64,000 nt of DNA from Klebsiella planticola ATCC 33531 (GTDB taxonomy: Bacteria; Pseudomonadota; Gammaproteobacteria; Enterobacterales; Enterobacteriaceae). Below are positions 54,226-63,466 of this stretch, in pieces. The position numbers and the translations under genes are program-made. The stretch spans positions 1-64,000 of the forward strand of contig NZ_JMPP01000004.1 in the NCBI RefSeq assembly GCF_000735435.1, given 5' to 3'. The notes below the pieces were generated by a model that was not told the DNA's origin, made no database searches, and saw only the letters and a list, made by a program, of their open reading frames with translations. How positions within the stretch are numbered: position 1 is the stretch's first letter; the number at the start of each line of letters is the position of its first letter.

Positions 54226-55041
54226 GTGAGCCATACGCGCGATATCCTGCAAACCTTCTGGCGCGACGAACAGCTGCCCTGGCTGGAACTGCGCAGCACC
54301 CGGCAAAGTCGCCAGTCCTATAAACGGCACCGCCATCCGCAGCTCTCTGTAGGGGCGATTATCGAAGGGGAAACGTGCTGTTTGTGCAACGGCCGGGAAT
54401 ATCTGCTGCGTCCCGGCGATCTGATCATTATCCCCGCTCAAGCGCCGCACAGCTGTAACCCGCGCGATGGCCGGCCGCGCAGCTACCATATGCTGTACCT
54501 CGATATGACGTGGTGCCGGCAACGGCTGCCGCTTTTCCCGAGTCAGGCGCAGGTGCACGCGCCGCATCCTGTGATCCGCGATCCTGAGCTTTTCGCACAA
54601 TATCAGCAGATTGTGGTGCTAATGGAGCAGCAGAAAACGGCAGCGCTCCCCGAACAGGTTGCACAACTGCTGCGGGCGCTCCCGCTATGCCCCGCCCCGC
54701 CACTACCGCTGCGCGCTACCAGTTCGCAGCTCTTCCGTCGCCTGGCGGCCGATTTACAGGAACCGCCCACCCTTGATGCGCTGGCCCACGAGTTCGCCCT
54801 GCGCAAAGAGACGCTGATTCGCACCTTTAAGCAGGACACTGGCCTGACGCCCGCCAGCTTTATGAATATGGCACGCATCGAATTTGCCAAAACGCGCCTG
54901 CGCGCCGGAGATGAGATCGCCGACGTCGGCTACCAGGCCGGATTTGCCGACCAGAGCCATTTCCACAAAACCTTTGTCAGCTACACCGCCGCTACGCCGC
55001 GCCAGTACGCGCTAGGCCGATCAATATCAGACAATAATTAG
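54226..55041 (+). CDS. AraC-family transcriptional regulator
   Basis: A 271-residue AraC protein with a cupin region (HRHPQLSVGAIIEGETCCLC, LRPGDLIIIPAQAPHSC, about 36-82) and a C-terminal HTH pair (PTLDALAHEFALRKETLIRTF, VGYQAGFADQSHFHKTF). The start is GTG at 54226 with AAGGAG eight bases upstream. The next gene is a LysE-type exporter, so it probably activates that gene (and possibly the divergent aldehyde dehydrogenase). The ligand is unknown. Confidence 0.9.
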   Translation: MSHTRDILQTFWRDEQLPWLELRSTRQSRQSYKRHRHPQLSVGAIIEGETCCLCNGREYLLRPGDLIIIPAQAPHSCNPRDGRPRSYHMLYLDMTWCRQRLPLFPSQAQVHAPHPVIRDPELFAQYQQIVVLMEQQKTAALPEQVAQLLRALPLCPAPPLPLRATSSQLFRRLAADLQEPPTLDALAHEFALRKETLIRTFKQDTGLTPASFMNMARIEFAKTRLRAGDEIADVGYQAGFADQSHFHKTFVSYTAATPRQYALGRSISDNN

Positions 55042-55087
55042 CGCCCCGCTTGCCATAGGCTGATCTCAGGTTCTTTGTGAGGTCGCT

Positions 55088-55753
55088 ATGGACATGTTGA
55101 CGTCGTTTTTCCCGCCCGCGTTTCCCGCGCTGGCGCTCTCCCACTTCGTTGCCCTGCTTAGCCCGGGGCCAGATTTCTTTTTACTGATGGGCTACGCCAT
55201 CCGCTATCGCCTGCGCGGCAGCGTCGGCCTGTGCGTCGGTATCGCCGCCGGAAACGGGCTGTACATTGTGCTGGCGATTATCGGCTGGGGGATACTGCGT
55301 CAGACGCCGCTGCTGTTTACCGTCGTCGAGCTGTTGGGCGCCGCATATTTGCTGTGGATTGGCAGCCTGCTGCTGAGAAGCCGCCCGACGACGCTGAATG
55401 TCCACAACAGCGCCTCGGCTTCACGCCCGTCGCTGGTAAAACAGCTTCTTCTGGGGCTGGGTTCTTCACTGCTCAATCCTAAAAACGCCCTGTTTTATCT
55501 GGCGCTGATGACCTCGTTGCTGGGCCCGGACGTCACGCTGGTGCAGCAGGTCGTCAGCGGAGTCTGGATGACCAGTATCGTGCTGCTGTGGGATCTCTTG
55601 CTGGTGACGATGATCGCCCTACCGGCGGTGCAGCGTCGCCTTTCCGCCGTAGTCTGGCGCGTTGAGCGAGCGGCGGGCGGCGTACTGATGGCTTTTGGTT
55701 GTTGGATTGTGTGGCAGTTTTTGCACGAGTCCGCCGTCAGGCTATATGCTTAA
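55088..55753 (+). CDS. LysE/RhtB-family amino-acid exporter
   Basis: A 221-residue membrane protein with six hydrophobic segments. [22 protein letters not shown] (about 22-43) is the LysE-family signature near helix 1, and [20 protein letters not shown] matches helix 4. It is 46 bp after the AraC-type regulator gene and 4 bp before yjiN. Substrate unknown; amino acids or related compounds are typical. Confidence 0.9.
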   Translation: MDMLTSFFPPAFPALALSHFVALLSPGPDFFLLMGYAIRYRLRGSVGLCVGIAAGNGLYIVLAIIGWGILRQTPLLFTVVELLGAAYLLWIGSLLLRSRPTTLNVHNSASASRPSLVKQLLLGLGSSLLNPKNALFYLALMTSLLGPDVTLVQQVVSGVWMTSIVLLWDLLLVTMIALPAVQRRLSAVVWRVERAAGGVLMAFGCWIVWQFLHESAVRLYA

Positions 55754-55757
55754 GCCT

Positions 55758-57029
55758 ATGGAAAAAATTGCTGAACTGAAACGCGCCAAACTGCTGGCGC
55801 TGTCGCTACTGCTGATTGCGGTCGCCATTTTTATCACCACGCTGCTACTGCCGCCGACGCCGTGGGTCAGCGCGCTCAAGGCTATCTCCGAAGCGGCGAT
55901 GGTCGGAGCGCTGGCCGACTGGTTCGCGGTGGTGGCACTGTTTCGTCGTATCCCGCTGCCGTTTATCTCCCGACATACGGCGATTATTCCCCGCAATAAG
56001 GACAGGATCGCCGATAATCTTGGCTATTTTGTGCAGGAAAAATTTCTCGATACGCCCTCGCTGGTGGCGCTCATCCGTCGCTATGAACCTGCCCTGATGC
56101 TCGGCAACTGGTTCAGCCAGCCGGAAAATGCCCGCCGGGTGGGCCACCATCTGCTGCAGGTGATGAGCGGTTTTCTGGAGCTGACCGATGACGCCCGTAT
56201 TCAGCGCCTGCTGCGCCGGGCGGTACATAAGGCGATTGATAAGGTCGATCTGACGCAGACCAGCGCCATGATGCTGGAGGGATTAACCCGCAACAATCGC
56301 CATCAGAAGCTGCTGGACTCGCTCATTACCCAGCTCATTGCATTGCTGCAGCGCGACAGCTCGCGCGCGTTTATTGCCCGTGGCATTGTCCACTGGCTGG
56401 AGACCGAGCATCCGCTGAAGGCCAAAATTCTGCCCACCGAATGGCTGGGCGAACACAGCGCCGACATGGTGACCGACGCGGTGAATACGCTGCTCGACGA
56501 AGTCACCCAGGATCGCAGCCATCAGATCCGCCAGGCGTTCGATCGCGCCACCTTAAAACTGATCGATAACCTGAAAACCGATCCGCTGCTGGCGGAAAAA
56601 GCGGAGGGCATCAAGGCCTACCTGAAAAATGATGAGGCCTTTAACCGCTACCTCAGCGAGGTATGGGCCGACCTGCGGGCGTGGATCAAAAACGATGTCA
56701 CCCGCGACGACTCGCGGATTCAACAGCGGATTGCCGATGCCGGGCAGTGGTTTGGCGAAACGTTGCTCCACGATGACGCGCTGCGCGAGTCGCTAAACGA
56801 GCACCTGGAGCAGGCGGCCCATCGAGTGGCGCCAGAGTTTGCCGCCTTCCTGACTCGTCATATCAGCGATACGGTCAAAAGCTGGGATGCGCGGGATATG
56901 TCGCGGCAAATTGAACTCAATATCGGTAAAGACCTGCAGTTTATCCGCATCAACGGCACCCTGGTCGGCGGCTCTATCGGCCTCGTACTGTGGCTATTCT
57001 CGCAGATCCCGGCGCTGTTTGTGCATTAA
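55758..57029 (+). CDS. yjiN: DUF445 membrane protein YjiN
   Basis: A 423-residue DUF445 protein close to E. coli YjiN (426 residues). Transmembrane segments are at the N-terminus (about 13-32) and C-terminus (about 397-418), with a long helical soluble middle between. [11 protein letters not shown] is the conserved start; the 21-codon extension overlaps the exporter gene. Function is unknown. Confidence 0.92.
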   Translation: MEKIAELKRAKLLALSLLLIAVAIFITTLLLPPTPWVSALKAISEAAMVGALADWFAVVALFRRIPLPFISRHTAIIPRNKDRIADNLGYFVQEKFLDTPSLVALIRRYEPALMLGNWFSQPENARRVGHHLLQVMSGFLELTDDARIQRLLRRAVHKAIDKVDLTQTSAMMLEGLTRNNRHQKLLDSLITQLIALLQRDSSRAFIARGIVHWLETEHPLKAKILPTEWLGEHSADMVTDAVNTLLDEVTQDRSHQIRQAFDRATLKLIDNLKTDPLLAEKAEGIKAYLKNDEAFNRYLSEVWADLRAWIKNDVTRDDSRIQQRIADAGQWFGETLLHDDALRESLNEHLEQAAHRVAPEFAAFLTRHISDTVKSWDARDMSRQIELNIGKDLQFIRINGTLVGGSIGLVLWLFSQIPALFVH

Positions 57030-57043
57030 GCGAGCGCAAAACA

Positions 57044-57067
57044 GGGCCCCGCACGCTGGCGGGGCCC
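57044..57067. terminator. hairpin between yjiN and MetC-like gene
   Basis: A 9-bp GC-rich stem (GGGCCCCGC / GCGGGGCCC) with a 6-nt loop between convergent genes. It lacks a T run, so it may act with Rho. Confidence 0.55.
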
Positions 57068-57072
57068 GGTGT

Positions 57073-58263
57073 TTAGCCGATGCGGGTAAACCCGGCCTCC
57101 AGATCGGCAATCAAATCGCCGACATCCTCCAGCCCGATATGTACCCTGACCAGCGTCCCGCTGAAATCCACCTCGCCAGCTGGACGAATACTGTTCAGCT
57201 CTTCCGGCTGGTTAGCCAGAATCAACGACTCGAACCCGCCCCACGAGTAGGCCATATGGAACAGCGAGAAGTTGTCGAGGAACATCGACATTTGCTCATC
57301 CGTCAGGCGCTTTTTCAGTACGAAGGAGAACAGGCCCGAGCTGCCGGTGAAATCCCGCTGGAAATATTCATGGCCCGGACACTCTGCTAAAGCCGGATGA
57401 TTCACCCGCGCCACTTCCGGCCTCGCCGACAGCCAGCGAGCAATGTGGATACTGCTCTCTTGATGCTGTCTGAGGCGTACCGCCAACGTGCGCAGCCCGC
57501 GGCTGCCGTTATAGGCGGTATCCGCATCCAGCGTCTGCCCCATCAGATAGGAGTTTTCGCGCAGACGATCCCAGCAGCGGGCGTTGGAGACCGCCGTACC
57601 CAGCATGGCGTCGGAATGGCCAATGGTGTACTTGGTGCCTGCCTGAATCGAGATATCCACGCCGTAGTCCAACGCCTTAAACAGCACGCCCGCCGCCCAG
57701 GTGTTGTCGATCATGATAACGATCTGCGGATTTACCGCGCGGATCGCGTTGACCATTCCCGGTACATCCTGGACTTCCATGGTGATTGAGCTGGGGGACT
57801 CCAGAAAGACCACTTTGGTCTCCGGGCGGATCAACCCGGCAATCCCGGCGCCGATCAGCGGATCGTAATAGGTGGTTTCAACGTTGAATTTGCTGAGGAT
57901 CTTATTGCAGAAGTCCTGCGTTGGCTCATAGGCCGCGCCGGTCATCAGGATATGGTCGCCGCTTTGCACGAACGCCAGAATCGCATTGGTCACCGCCGCG
58001 GCCCCGCACGGATAGAGCGCGCAGCCCGCGCCACCTTCCAGTTCACTCATCGCTTTCTGAAACGCGAAATGAGTGTAGGTCCCGCGACGGCCGTAGAACA
58101 GCTCGCCGTTGGCGCGATTGGCGGTAGCAAATTTTTTATCTTTCACCGTCTCAAAGACCAGCGAAGAAGCGCGCTGGATAACCGGGTTTACCGCCCCCTG
58201 GGTGTAGCGTTTATCGCGTCCGGCGATAATTAACTGCGTGTCGAGCTTGAGTGAATTCTTCAT
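57073..58263 (-). CDS. MetC-like PLP-dependent cystathionine beta-lyase
   Basis: A 396-residue enzyme of the Cys/Met metabolism PLP family, close to E. coli MetC through the whole length ([28 protein letters not shown] with the PLP Lys, [12 protein letters not shown]). It should split C-S bonds of cystathionine, cystine or a related thioether. It is not the standard metC, because it lies in an operon with a DAACS symporter 37 bp upstream and a divergent LysR regulator, so a catabolic role on an imported sulfur amino acid is likely. Confidence 0.88.
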   Translation of the reverse strand: MKNSLKLDTQLIIAGRDKRYTQGAVNPVIQRASSLVFETVKDKKFATANRANGELFYGRRGTYTHFAFQKAMSELEGGAGCALYPCGAAAVTNAILAFVQSGDHILMTGAAYEPTQDFCNKILSKFNVETTYYDPLIGAGIAGLIRPETKVVFLESPSSITMEVQDVPGMVNAIRAVNPQIVIMIDNTWAAGVLFKALDYGVDISIQAGTKYTIGHSDAMLGTAVSNARCWDRLRENSYLMGQTLDADTAYNGSRGLRTLAVRLRQHQESSIHIARWLSARPEVARVNHPALAECPGHEYFQRDFTGSSGLFSFVLKKRLTDEQMSMFLDNFSLFHMAYSWGGFESLILANQPEELNSIRPAGEVDFSGTLVRVHIGLEDVGDLIADLEAGFTRIG

Positions 58264-58300
58264 AACGTCTCCTGTAATATCCTTATATCCGTGCGAAAGC

Positions 58301-59533
58301 TTATACGGCGGCAGCCGTGGATTTCAGTTCAGCCGGTGCCGGCTTTTTTCCGGCGAAGCGTTCCACAATCTGCGCGGCGTTCAAATCATGAATCACGTTG
58401 ATCAGAGTAGCCGGGGCATCGGTGATGGTGCCCAGTACCACCAGCATCGGGATCGCCTCCATCGGCAGCCCCAGCGTGGTGACGATAAAAATTTCACCGA
58501 GGAATGCGCCGCCCGGTACGCCGCCAACGATAATGGCGGAGAGCACGGCGATCAGCATGGTCAGAAAGAAGGTTTCGCTGGTGAACTCCATCCCCAGCAC
58601 CGAATAGATAAAGACGATCTTCAGCGCGGCGATCATGGCCACACCGCCCTTATTCAGGTTAACCAGCAGCGGAATAGAGACATCGACGATTTCCGGGTTA
58701 ATGCCCATCGCTTTACCGGCGCGCAGGGTGACGGGCAGCGTCCCTAATGAGGAGCAGGTCCCGAGCGCGGTCGCCGACGGTTCAACCGCATTGCGCCAGA
58801 ATGCTTTCACCGCCGGCATGCCGCCGCCGATATATGAATAGAGAATCGAACCGAAGATAAAATAGGCCAGCGTGGCAACCATAAACAGGCCGATTGCCCG
58901 GGCAAAGGTCAACAGCAGCCCCGAGTCCTGGCTGGCCATCGTCGCGGCGAAATAGCAGCCCAGACCTATCGGCGCGACTTTCATAATGATCGAGACGATC
59001 TTCATGATGACGGTATTGGCATCTTCCAGCAGCGAGGCTATGCGTTTACCCGCCTGTTCCGATTGCCCGATGGCCACACCGGCAATAATCGCCATCACGA
59101 TCAGCGCCAGAATATTGGACTTCGAGAACAGCCCGATAAAATCGCTGGTGGTGATCATGCTGACAAAATCCATCTTCCCGCTGCCCGCCTGCACCGACTG
59201 TGACAGATCGATGGTGACCCCCTGCGCCGGGTTGTACCATAAGGCAAGCGCGACGATGCCGGCCGCGGGAATAAAGGCCATCGCAATCGAAACAATGAAG
59301 ATAATCGCCATAATGCGTCCCAGCCTTTTCAGGTCGGTCATACTGGCGATCGATGACATCACGCTGATGCCCACCAGCGGGACAATAATCATAAATAGCA
59401 GGTTAAGGAATATCTGACCTATCGGCTGTAATTTAACCGCCAGTCCTGGGGCGTAAATACCTGTCAGGCCGCCGATCACCAGGGCAATTAATAAAATAAT
59501 AGAGGATTTGTAGGGTTCGAGTCGTGACCACAT
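58301..59533 (-). CDS. dicarboxylate/amino-acid:cation symporter (DAACS)
   Basis: A 410-residue membrane protein of the DAACS/GltP family. The helix-hairpin motif with [13 protein letters not shown] (equivalent to the serine-rich HP1 tip), NLNKGGVAM in helix 7 and the [10 protein letters not shown] hairpin 2 are intact. It is the first gene of the operon with the MetC-like lyase. The transported substrate is unknown; the lyase partner suggests a sulfur amino acid or its dimer. Confidence 0.9.
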   Translation of the reverse strand: MWSRLEPYKSSIILLIALVIGGLTGIYAPGLAVKLQPIGQIFLNLLFMIIVPLVGISVMSSIASMTDLKRLGRIMAIIFIVSIAMAFIPAAGIVALALWYNPAQGVTIDLSQSVQAGSGKMDFVSMITTSDFIGLFSKSNILALIVMAIIAGVAIGQSEQAGKRIASLLEDANTVIMKIVSIIMKVAPIGLGCYFAATMASQDSGLLLTFARAIGLFMVATLAYFIFGSILYSYIGGGMPAVKAFWRNAVEPSATALGTCSSLGTLPVTLRAGKAMGINPEIVDVSIPLLVNLNKGGVAMIAALKIVFIYSVLGMEFTSETFFLTMLIAVLSAIIVGGVPGGAFLGEIFIVTTLGLPMEAIPMLVVLGTITDAPATLINVIHDLNAAQIVERFAGKKPAPAELKSTAAAV

Positions 59534-59697
59534 AACCGGTACCTTTTAATTAAAATTATATTAAATGAGATTAAATTCACAATTTAATGACTTTCTGCGG
59601 CGCCTCCTTTTATTTTGTGATGCAACTCACTTAAGTTGTTATTTTTTCATTTTGCCAGCAAGTTGTTTCCTGTGATTCAATAGTTGCATGTTTCAGA

Positions 59698-59721
59698 TAC
59701 GAATGTAACGGCTCATTCGTA
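59698..59721. promoter_or_regulatory. 24-bp palindrome in the divergent LysR/DAACS region
   Basis: TACGAATG at 59698-59705 and CATTCGTA at 59714-59721 are perfect inverted arms around an 8-bp spacer. It lies 36 bp upstream of the LysR start and 164 bp upstream of the symporter start. Its dyad symmetry fits a LysR-type operator. Confidence 0.65.
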
Positions 59722-59757
59722 CCGTTTTTGCAAATCACTTGTGAATTTAAGGAAAAA

Positions 59758-60684
59758 ATGAGCACACCAATTTCACTCAAGCATCTGGAGTTTTTTATCA
59801 AAATTGTCGACTGCGGAGGATTATCCGAGGCCGCCGCACAGCTTAACGTCTCGCCTTCTGCGGTCAGTAAAAGCCTCTCGGCAATGGAAGATACGCTGGG
59901 CACGACATTAATTAAGCGTACCACCCGCAGTATTACCTTGACCGACGCCGGGCAATATCTATTTAATCGCGCCAATAAGTTACTAAAAGAGTTTGATGAT
60001 ACGTTAAATACCACTTCCGGCTATTATCATAATCCGCAGGGTGAATTACGAATTACCTGCTCCATTGCCTTTGGCTACTCCCGGTTGGTCAACCTGGTGG
60101 ATAAATATCGTCAGCAGTACCCGGATGTGAATCTGTATATTGATTTGAACGATAATTTCGTCAACCTCAATGAAACCGACTTCGATATCGCTCTGCGTAT
60201 CTCCACCGCTCCGCCGCAAAACTACGCCATGCGCAAACTGGTTTCGATTCGCTGGGCTTATTGTGCGTCACCCGGCTATCTGGCTAAAAAAGGGATGCCG
60301 GTGCGGCGCAGCGATCTGGTGAATCATGATTGCCTGGTTTATCCCGGCTTGACGCCGGTGCTGAAGGTGACCGACGAGCACGATCGCCCGCATCAGCTTA
60401 AGCTGCACATGCCTATCCAGGCCAACAGCAGCCTGGTGCTGTTAAAATCGGTGCTGGAAGATCAGGGCGTTGCCTACCTGCCGACCTATCTAATCGGCGA
60501 TCATATTCAGAAAGAGGAGATCACGCCGCTGATCCTCGATGGGACGATCGCCTGCGAAACGCACGCGCTGTATGCGCTCTATTTCCCCAGCAAATACAGC
60601 AATCCTAAAGTACGATCGTTTATCGATTTCCTGGTGGCAGAACTCGGCCCGGTGCCCGCGTGGGATAGCTGGATCCCCAGCTAA
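59758..60684 (+). CDS. LysR-family transcriptional regulator
   Basis: A 308-residue LTTR. The N-terminal winged helix (SLKHLEFFIKIVDCGGLSEAAAQLNVSPSAVSKSLSAMEDTLG, about 5-47) and the effector domain (about 90-300) are complete. The ATG at 59758 has AAGGAAAA directly upstream; a 10-codon extension begins inside the leader and was dropped. It is divergent from the symporter/lyase operon and most likely controls it. Confidence 0.93.
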   Translation: MSTPISLKHLEFFIKIVDCGGLSEAAAQLNVSPSAVSKSLSAMEDTLGTTLIKRTTRSITLTDAGQYLFNRANKLLKEFDDTLNTTSGYYHNPQGELRITCSIAFGYSRLVNLVDKYRQQYPDVNLYIDLNDNFVNLNETDFDIALRISTAPPQNYAMRKLVSIRWAYCASPGYLAKKGMPVRRSDLVNHDCLVYPGLTPVLKVTDEHDRPHQLKLHMPIQANSSLVLLKSVLEDQGVAYLPTYLIGDHIQKEEITPLILDGTIACETHALYALYFPSKYSNPKVRSFIDFLVAELGPVPAWDSWIPS

Positions 60685-60735
60685 CCTTATCTCCTCTGCC
60701 TTTTGATGCATTCAGAGCCCATTTAAGGAGCAAAA

Positions 60736-60975
60736 ATGGCTGACATTACCCTGACTTCCGGCGAACGCGATCTGCTTCGCGAAAAGCTATGCGCATACTG
60801 CGAACAGAATTTTGACCTTGAACTGGAGCAGTTTGACGCCGAGTTCTTTGTCGATTTTATCGCGAAAGAGCTCGGCCCTATGTTCTATAACGCCGGGATT
60901 GAGGAGGCGATCCGCACCCACGTGGCTTACAGCGAGCGCATTCAGGAAGAGATGGATTTGAAGAAGGTCTACTAA
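60736..60975 (+). CDS. DUF2164 small protein
   Basis: A 79-residue acidic protein with the DUF2164 pattern (ERDLLREKLCAYCEQNFDLELEQFDAEFFVDFIAKELGPMFYNAGI). Function is unknown. AAGGAG precedes the start by eight bases. It sits 51 bp after the LysR gene and about 100 bp before yjiM. Confidence 0.85.
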   Translation: MADITLTSGERDLLREKLCAYCEQNFDLELEQFDAEFFVDFIAKELGPMFYNAGIEEAIRTHVAYSERIQEEMDLKKVY

Positions 60976-61048
60976 CGCCGCGGGATGCGTGGAAGATCAA
61001 CAAACACATACAAATAACAGGGTTATACTGGCGACTCTTTCATCATCT

Positions 61049-61060
61049 CCCGTGTACGGG
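61049..61060 (+). other. small palindrome just before the yjiM RBS
   Basis: CCCGT-GT-ACGGG forms a 5-bp stem directly before the GGGGAAGG RBS of yjiM. It could affect translation initiation or be a minor operator. Confidence 0.3.
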
Positions 61061-61071
61061 GAAGGAAAATC

Positions 61072-62223
61072 ATGTCGCTCATCACCGATCTACCCGCCAT
61101 CTTCGACCAATTCTCGGAAGCTCGTCAGCAGGGTTTTCTCACCGTCATGGACCTTAAAGAACAGAATGTGCCGCTAGTGGGCACCTACTGTACCTTTATG
61201 CCACAGGAGATAGCCATGGCGGCGGGCGCTGTCGTCGTCTCGCTGTGTTCCACCTCCGATGAGACCATTGAAGAGGCGGAGAAAGACCTGCCGCGCAACC
61301 TCTGCCCGCTGATTAAAAGCAGCTATGGCTTCGGCAAAACCGATAAATGCCCCTACTTTTACTTCTCTGACCTGGTGGTCGGCGAAACCACCTGCGATGG
61401 CAAAAAGAAGATGTACGAGTACATGGCCGAGTTCAAGGCGGTACACGTGATGCAGCTACCGAACAGCGCCAGCGACGCCGCCTCCCGGGCGCTGTGGAAA
61501 GCGGAGATCAAGCGCCTGCAGCAGGTGATTGAAACGCGTTTCGCTACGCCAATCAGCGAGGCGGCGCTGCGCGAAGCCATCGTGTTGAAAAATCGCGAAC
61601 GCCGGGCGCTGGCCAATTTCTATCGCCTCGGGCAGTTAAATCCACCGGCGCTCAGCGGCGGCGACATTCTGAAAGTGGTTTACGGCGCGACCTTCCGCTT
61701 CGACAAAACCGCGCTGATTGATGAACTCAACGCGATGGCAGAACGTATCCATCAGCAATGGCGCGAAGGTCAACGACTGGAGGCCCGCCCGCGTATTCTG
61801 ATTACCGGCTGCCCAATCGGCGGTGCGGCGGAAAAAGTGGTCCGCGCCATCGAAGACAACGGCGGCTGGGTGGTGGGTTATGAGAACTGCACCGGCGCGA
61901 AAGCTACCGAGCACTGTGTGGCGGAAGACGGCGACGTCTACGATGCCTTAACCGATAAATATCTCGCTATTGGCTGCTCCTGCATTTCGCCCAACGATCG
62001 GCGCCTGCAGCTGCTGAGCCAGATGGTCGAGGAGTATCAGGCCGATGGCGTGGTCGACGTCATCCTGCAGGCCTGCCATACCTATGCCGTTGAATCGCTG
62101 GCGATTAAGCGCCACGTACGTCAGCGGCACGACATTCCCTATATCGCGATTGAAACCGACTATTCGACGGCAGACCTCGGCCAGCTCAGTACCCGTGTCG
62201 CCGCATTTATCGAAATGTTGTAA
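61072..62223 (+). CDS. yjiM: double-cubane iron-sulfur protein YjiM (HgdB/BcrB family)
   Basis: A 383-residue protein nearly identical to E. coli YjiM and related to 2-hydroxyacyl-CoA dehydratase subunits (double-cubane cluster protein family). Cysteines that fit cluster binding occur in GTYCTFMP, NLCPLIK, DKCPYFYFSDL, ETTCDGKKK, TGCPIGG, YENCTGAK, IGCSCISPND and QACHTY. An ATP-driven electron donor encoded next (YjiL) would reduce it. The substrate is unknown; relatives reduce small molecules at very low potential. Confidence 0.92.
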   Translation: MSLITDLPAIFDQFSEARQQGFLTVMDLKEQNVPLVGTYCTFMPQEIAMAAGAVVVSLCSTSDETIEEAEKDLPRNLCPLIKSSYGFGKTDKCPYFYFSDLVVGETTCDGKKKMYEYMAEFKAVHVMQLPNSASDAASRALWKAEIKRLQQVIETRFATPISEAALREAIVLKNRERRALANFYRLGQLNPPALSGGDILKVVYGATFRFDKTALIDELNAMAERIHQQWREGQRLEARPRILITGCPIGGAAEKVVRAIEDNGGWVVGYENCTGAKATEHCVAEDGDVYDALTDKYLAIGCSCISPNDRRLQLLSQMVEEYQADGVVDVILQACHTYAVESLAIKRHVRQRHDIPYIAIETDYSTADLGQLSTRVAAFIEML

Positions 62224-62232
62224 GGAGCGCGC

Positions 62233-63000
62233 GTGATCTACACGGTAGGCATTGACTCCGGCTCCACCGCGACAAAAGGTATCCTGCTGGCAGACGGCGT
62301 CATTGCACGCCGTTTCCTCTGCCCGACCCCCTTTCGCCCCGCCGACGCCATCAACGACGCCTGGGAGACGCTGCGCGCAGGCCTCGCGGAAACGCCCTTT
62401 TTAACCCTCACCGGCTATGGTCGCCAACTGGTCGATTTTGCCGATAAACAGGTGACGGAGATTTCCTGTCACGGGCTCGGCGCACGTCTGCTGGCGCCGG
62501 AAACCCGCACGGTGATTGATATCGGCGGCCAGGACAGCAAAGTCATCCAGCTGGATGCGCAGGGCAACCTCAGCGACTTTCTGATGAATGACAAATGCGC
62601 GGCCGGTACCGGTCGCTTTCTGGAGGTGATTTCGCGAACCCTCGGCGCCAGCGTCGAGCAGCTGGACGCCATTACTGAAGGCGTTGAAGCGCACGCCATC
62701 ACCAGCATGTGCACGGTATTCGCCGAATCGGAAGTGATCAGCCTGCGTTCAGCCGGGGTCGCACCGGAGGCGATTCTGGCCGGGGTGATCAACGCCATGG
62801 CCCGGCGCAGCGCGAACTTTATCGGCCGCTTATCCGCGCAGGGGCCATTGCTGTTTACCGGCGGCGTCAGCCACTGCGCGACGTTCGCCGCGATGCTGGA
62901 GCGTCAGCTCGGCCTGACGGTGCACAGGCACCCGGACGCCCAGTTTGCCGGCGCCATCGGCGCGGCGCTGATCGGCCAACGCCTGAGGCGGCGAGGATGA
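62233..63000 (+). CDS. yjiL: BadF/HgdC-type ATPase activator YjiL
   Basis: A 255-residue ASKHA-fold ATPase that transfers electrons to a double-cubane partner. The phosphate loop GIDSGSTATKG (6-16), DIGGQDSKVIQLD (about 97-109) and the two cluster cysteines in NDKCAAGTGRFLE (about 118-131) and SMCTVFAESEV are present; two subunits should bridge one [4Fe-4S] cluster. The start is GTG with AAGGAG seven bases upstream. It overlaps the next gene by 4 bp. Confidence 0.93.
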   Translation: MIYTVGIDSGSTATKGILLADGVIARRFLCPTPFRPADAINDAWETLRAGLAETPFLTLTGYGRQLVDFADKQVTEISCHGLGARLLAPETRTVIDIGGQDSKVIQLDAQGNLSDFLMNDKCAAGTGRFLEVISRTLGASVEQLDAITEGVEAHAITSMCTVFAESEVISLRSAGVAPEAILAGVINAMARRSANFIGRLSAQGPLLFTGGVSHCATFAAMLERQLGLTVHRHPDAQFAGAIGAALIGQRLRRRG

Positions 63001-63251
63001 CGGCATATCTGTTTTTATTTCATTCGACGGTAGGGGTGGTACGGATGCGCAAAGCCCTGCAGGCGGCGGGATTATCCTTTCAGGTCAAGGACATTCCACG
63101 TCAGCTGCGCGGCGGCTGCGGGCTGTGCATTTATCTGCACTGTCTGCCGGGAGAAGAACAGAAGTGGGTTATCCCCGGCCAAACGGAAGCCATATTTCGC
63201 GTTGCCGGGGATGATTACCAGCTGCTGGCTAACTTTCCGCAGCAGGCATAA
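62997..63251 (+). CDS. DUF3343 Se/S-carrier-like protein
   Basis: An 84-residue DUF3343 protein. It has the family pattern VRMRKALQAAGLSFQVKDIPRQLRGGCGLCIYL, with a CxxC pair at about residues 40-43 (GGCGLC) and one further Cys in LHCLPG. Members have been proposed as selenium or sulfur carriers, from their gene contexts. It overlaps yjiL by 4 bp (ATGA), so it is part of the same mRNA. Confidence 0.82.
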   Translation: MTAYLFLFHSTVGVVRMRKALQAAGLSFQVKDIPRQLRGGCGLCIYLHCLPGEEQKWVIPGQTEAIFRVAGDDYQLLANFPQQA

Positions 63252-63466
63252 GGGCTATCCCTGCCAGGGCGTCAATCATCGCCCGGCGGCGCTTCGCTTG
63301 CGCGGGCCTACAGCCGATCGCCCAGCCCCGGTCTTGTTTGCAGGCCGGGTAAGGCGCCAGCCGCCAGCCGCCACCCGGCATAACGCGCGCGCAGTGGCCG
63401 TAGCGCTCGCCCATGGGATCCCTATCAATCCCCCGATCGCCAGCAGAGCGCGTTGGCGGCCTGAGG
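63252..63466. repeat. REP-like pair between DUF3343 and membrane-protein genes
   Basis: Two REP-like units in opposite orientation: GCCCGGCGGCGCTTCGCTTG from 63281 and GCAGGCCGGGTAAGGCGCCA from 63340. The second holds a tandem CAGCCGC stretch. They sit between convergent genes and may serve as the transcript end. Confidence 0.7.
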
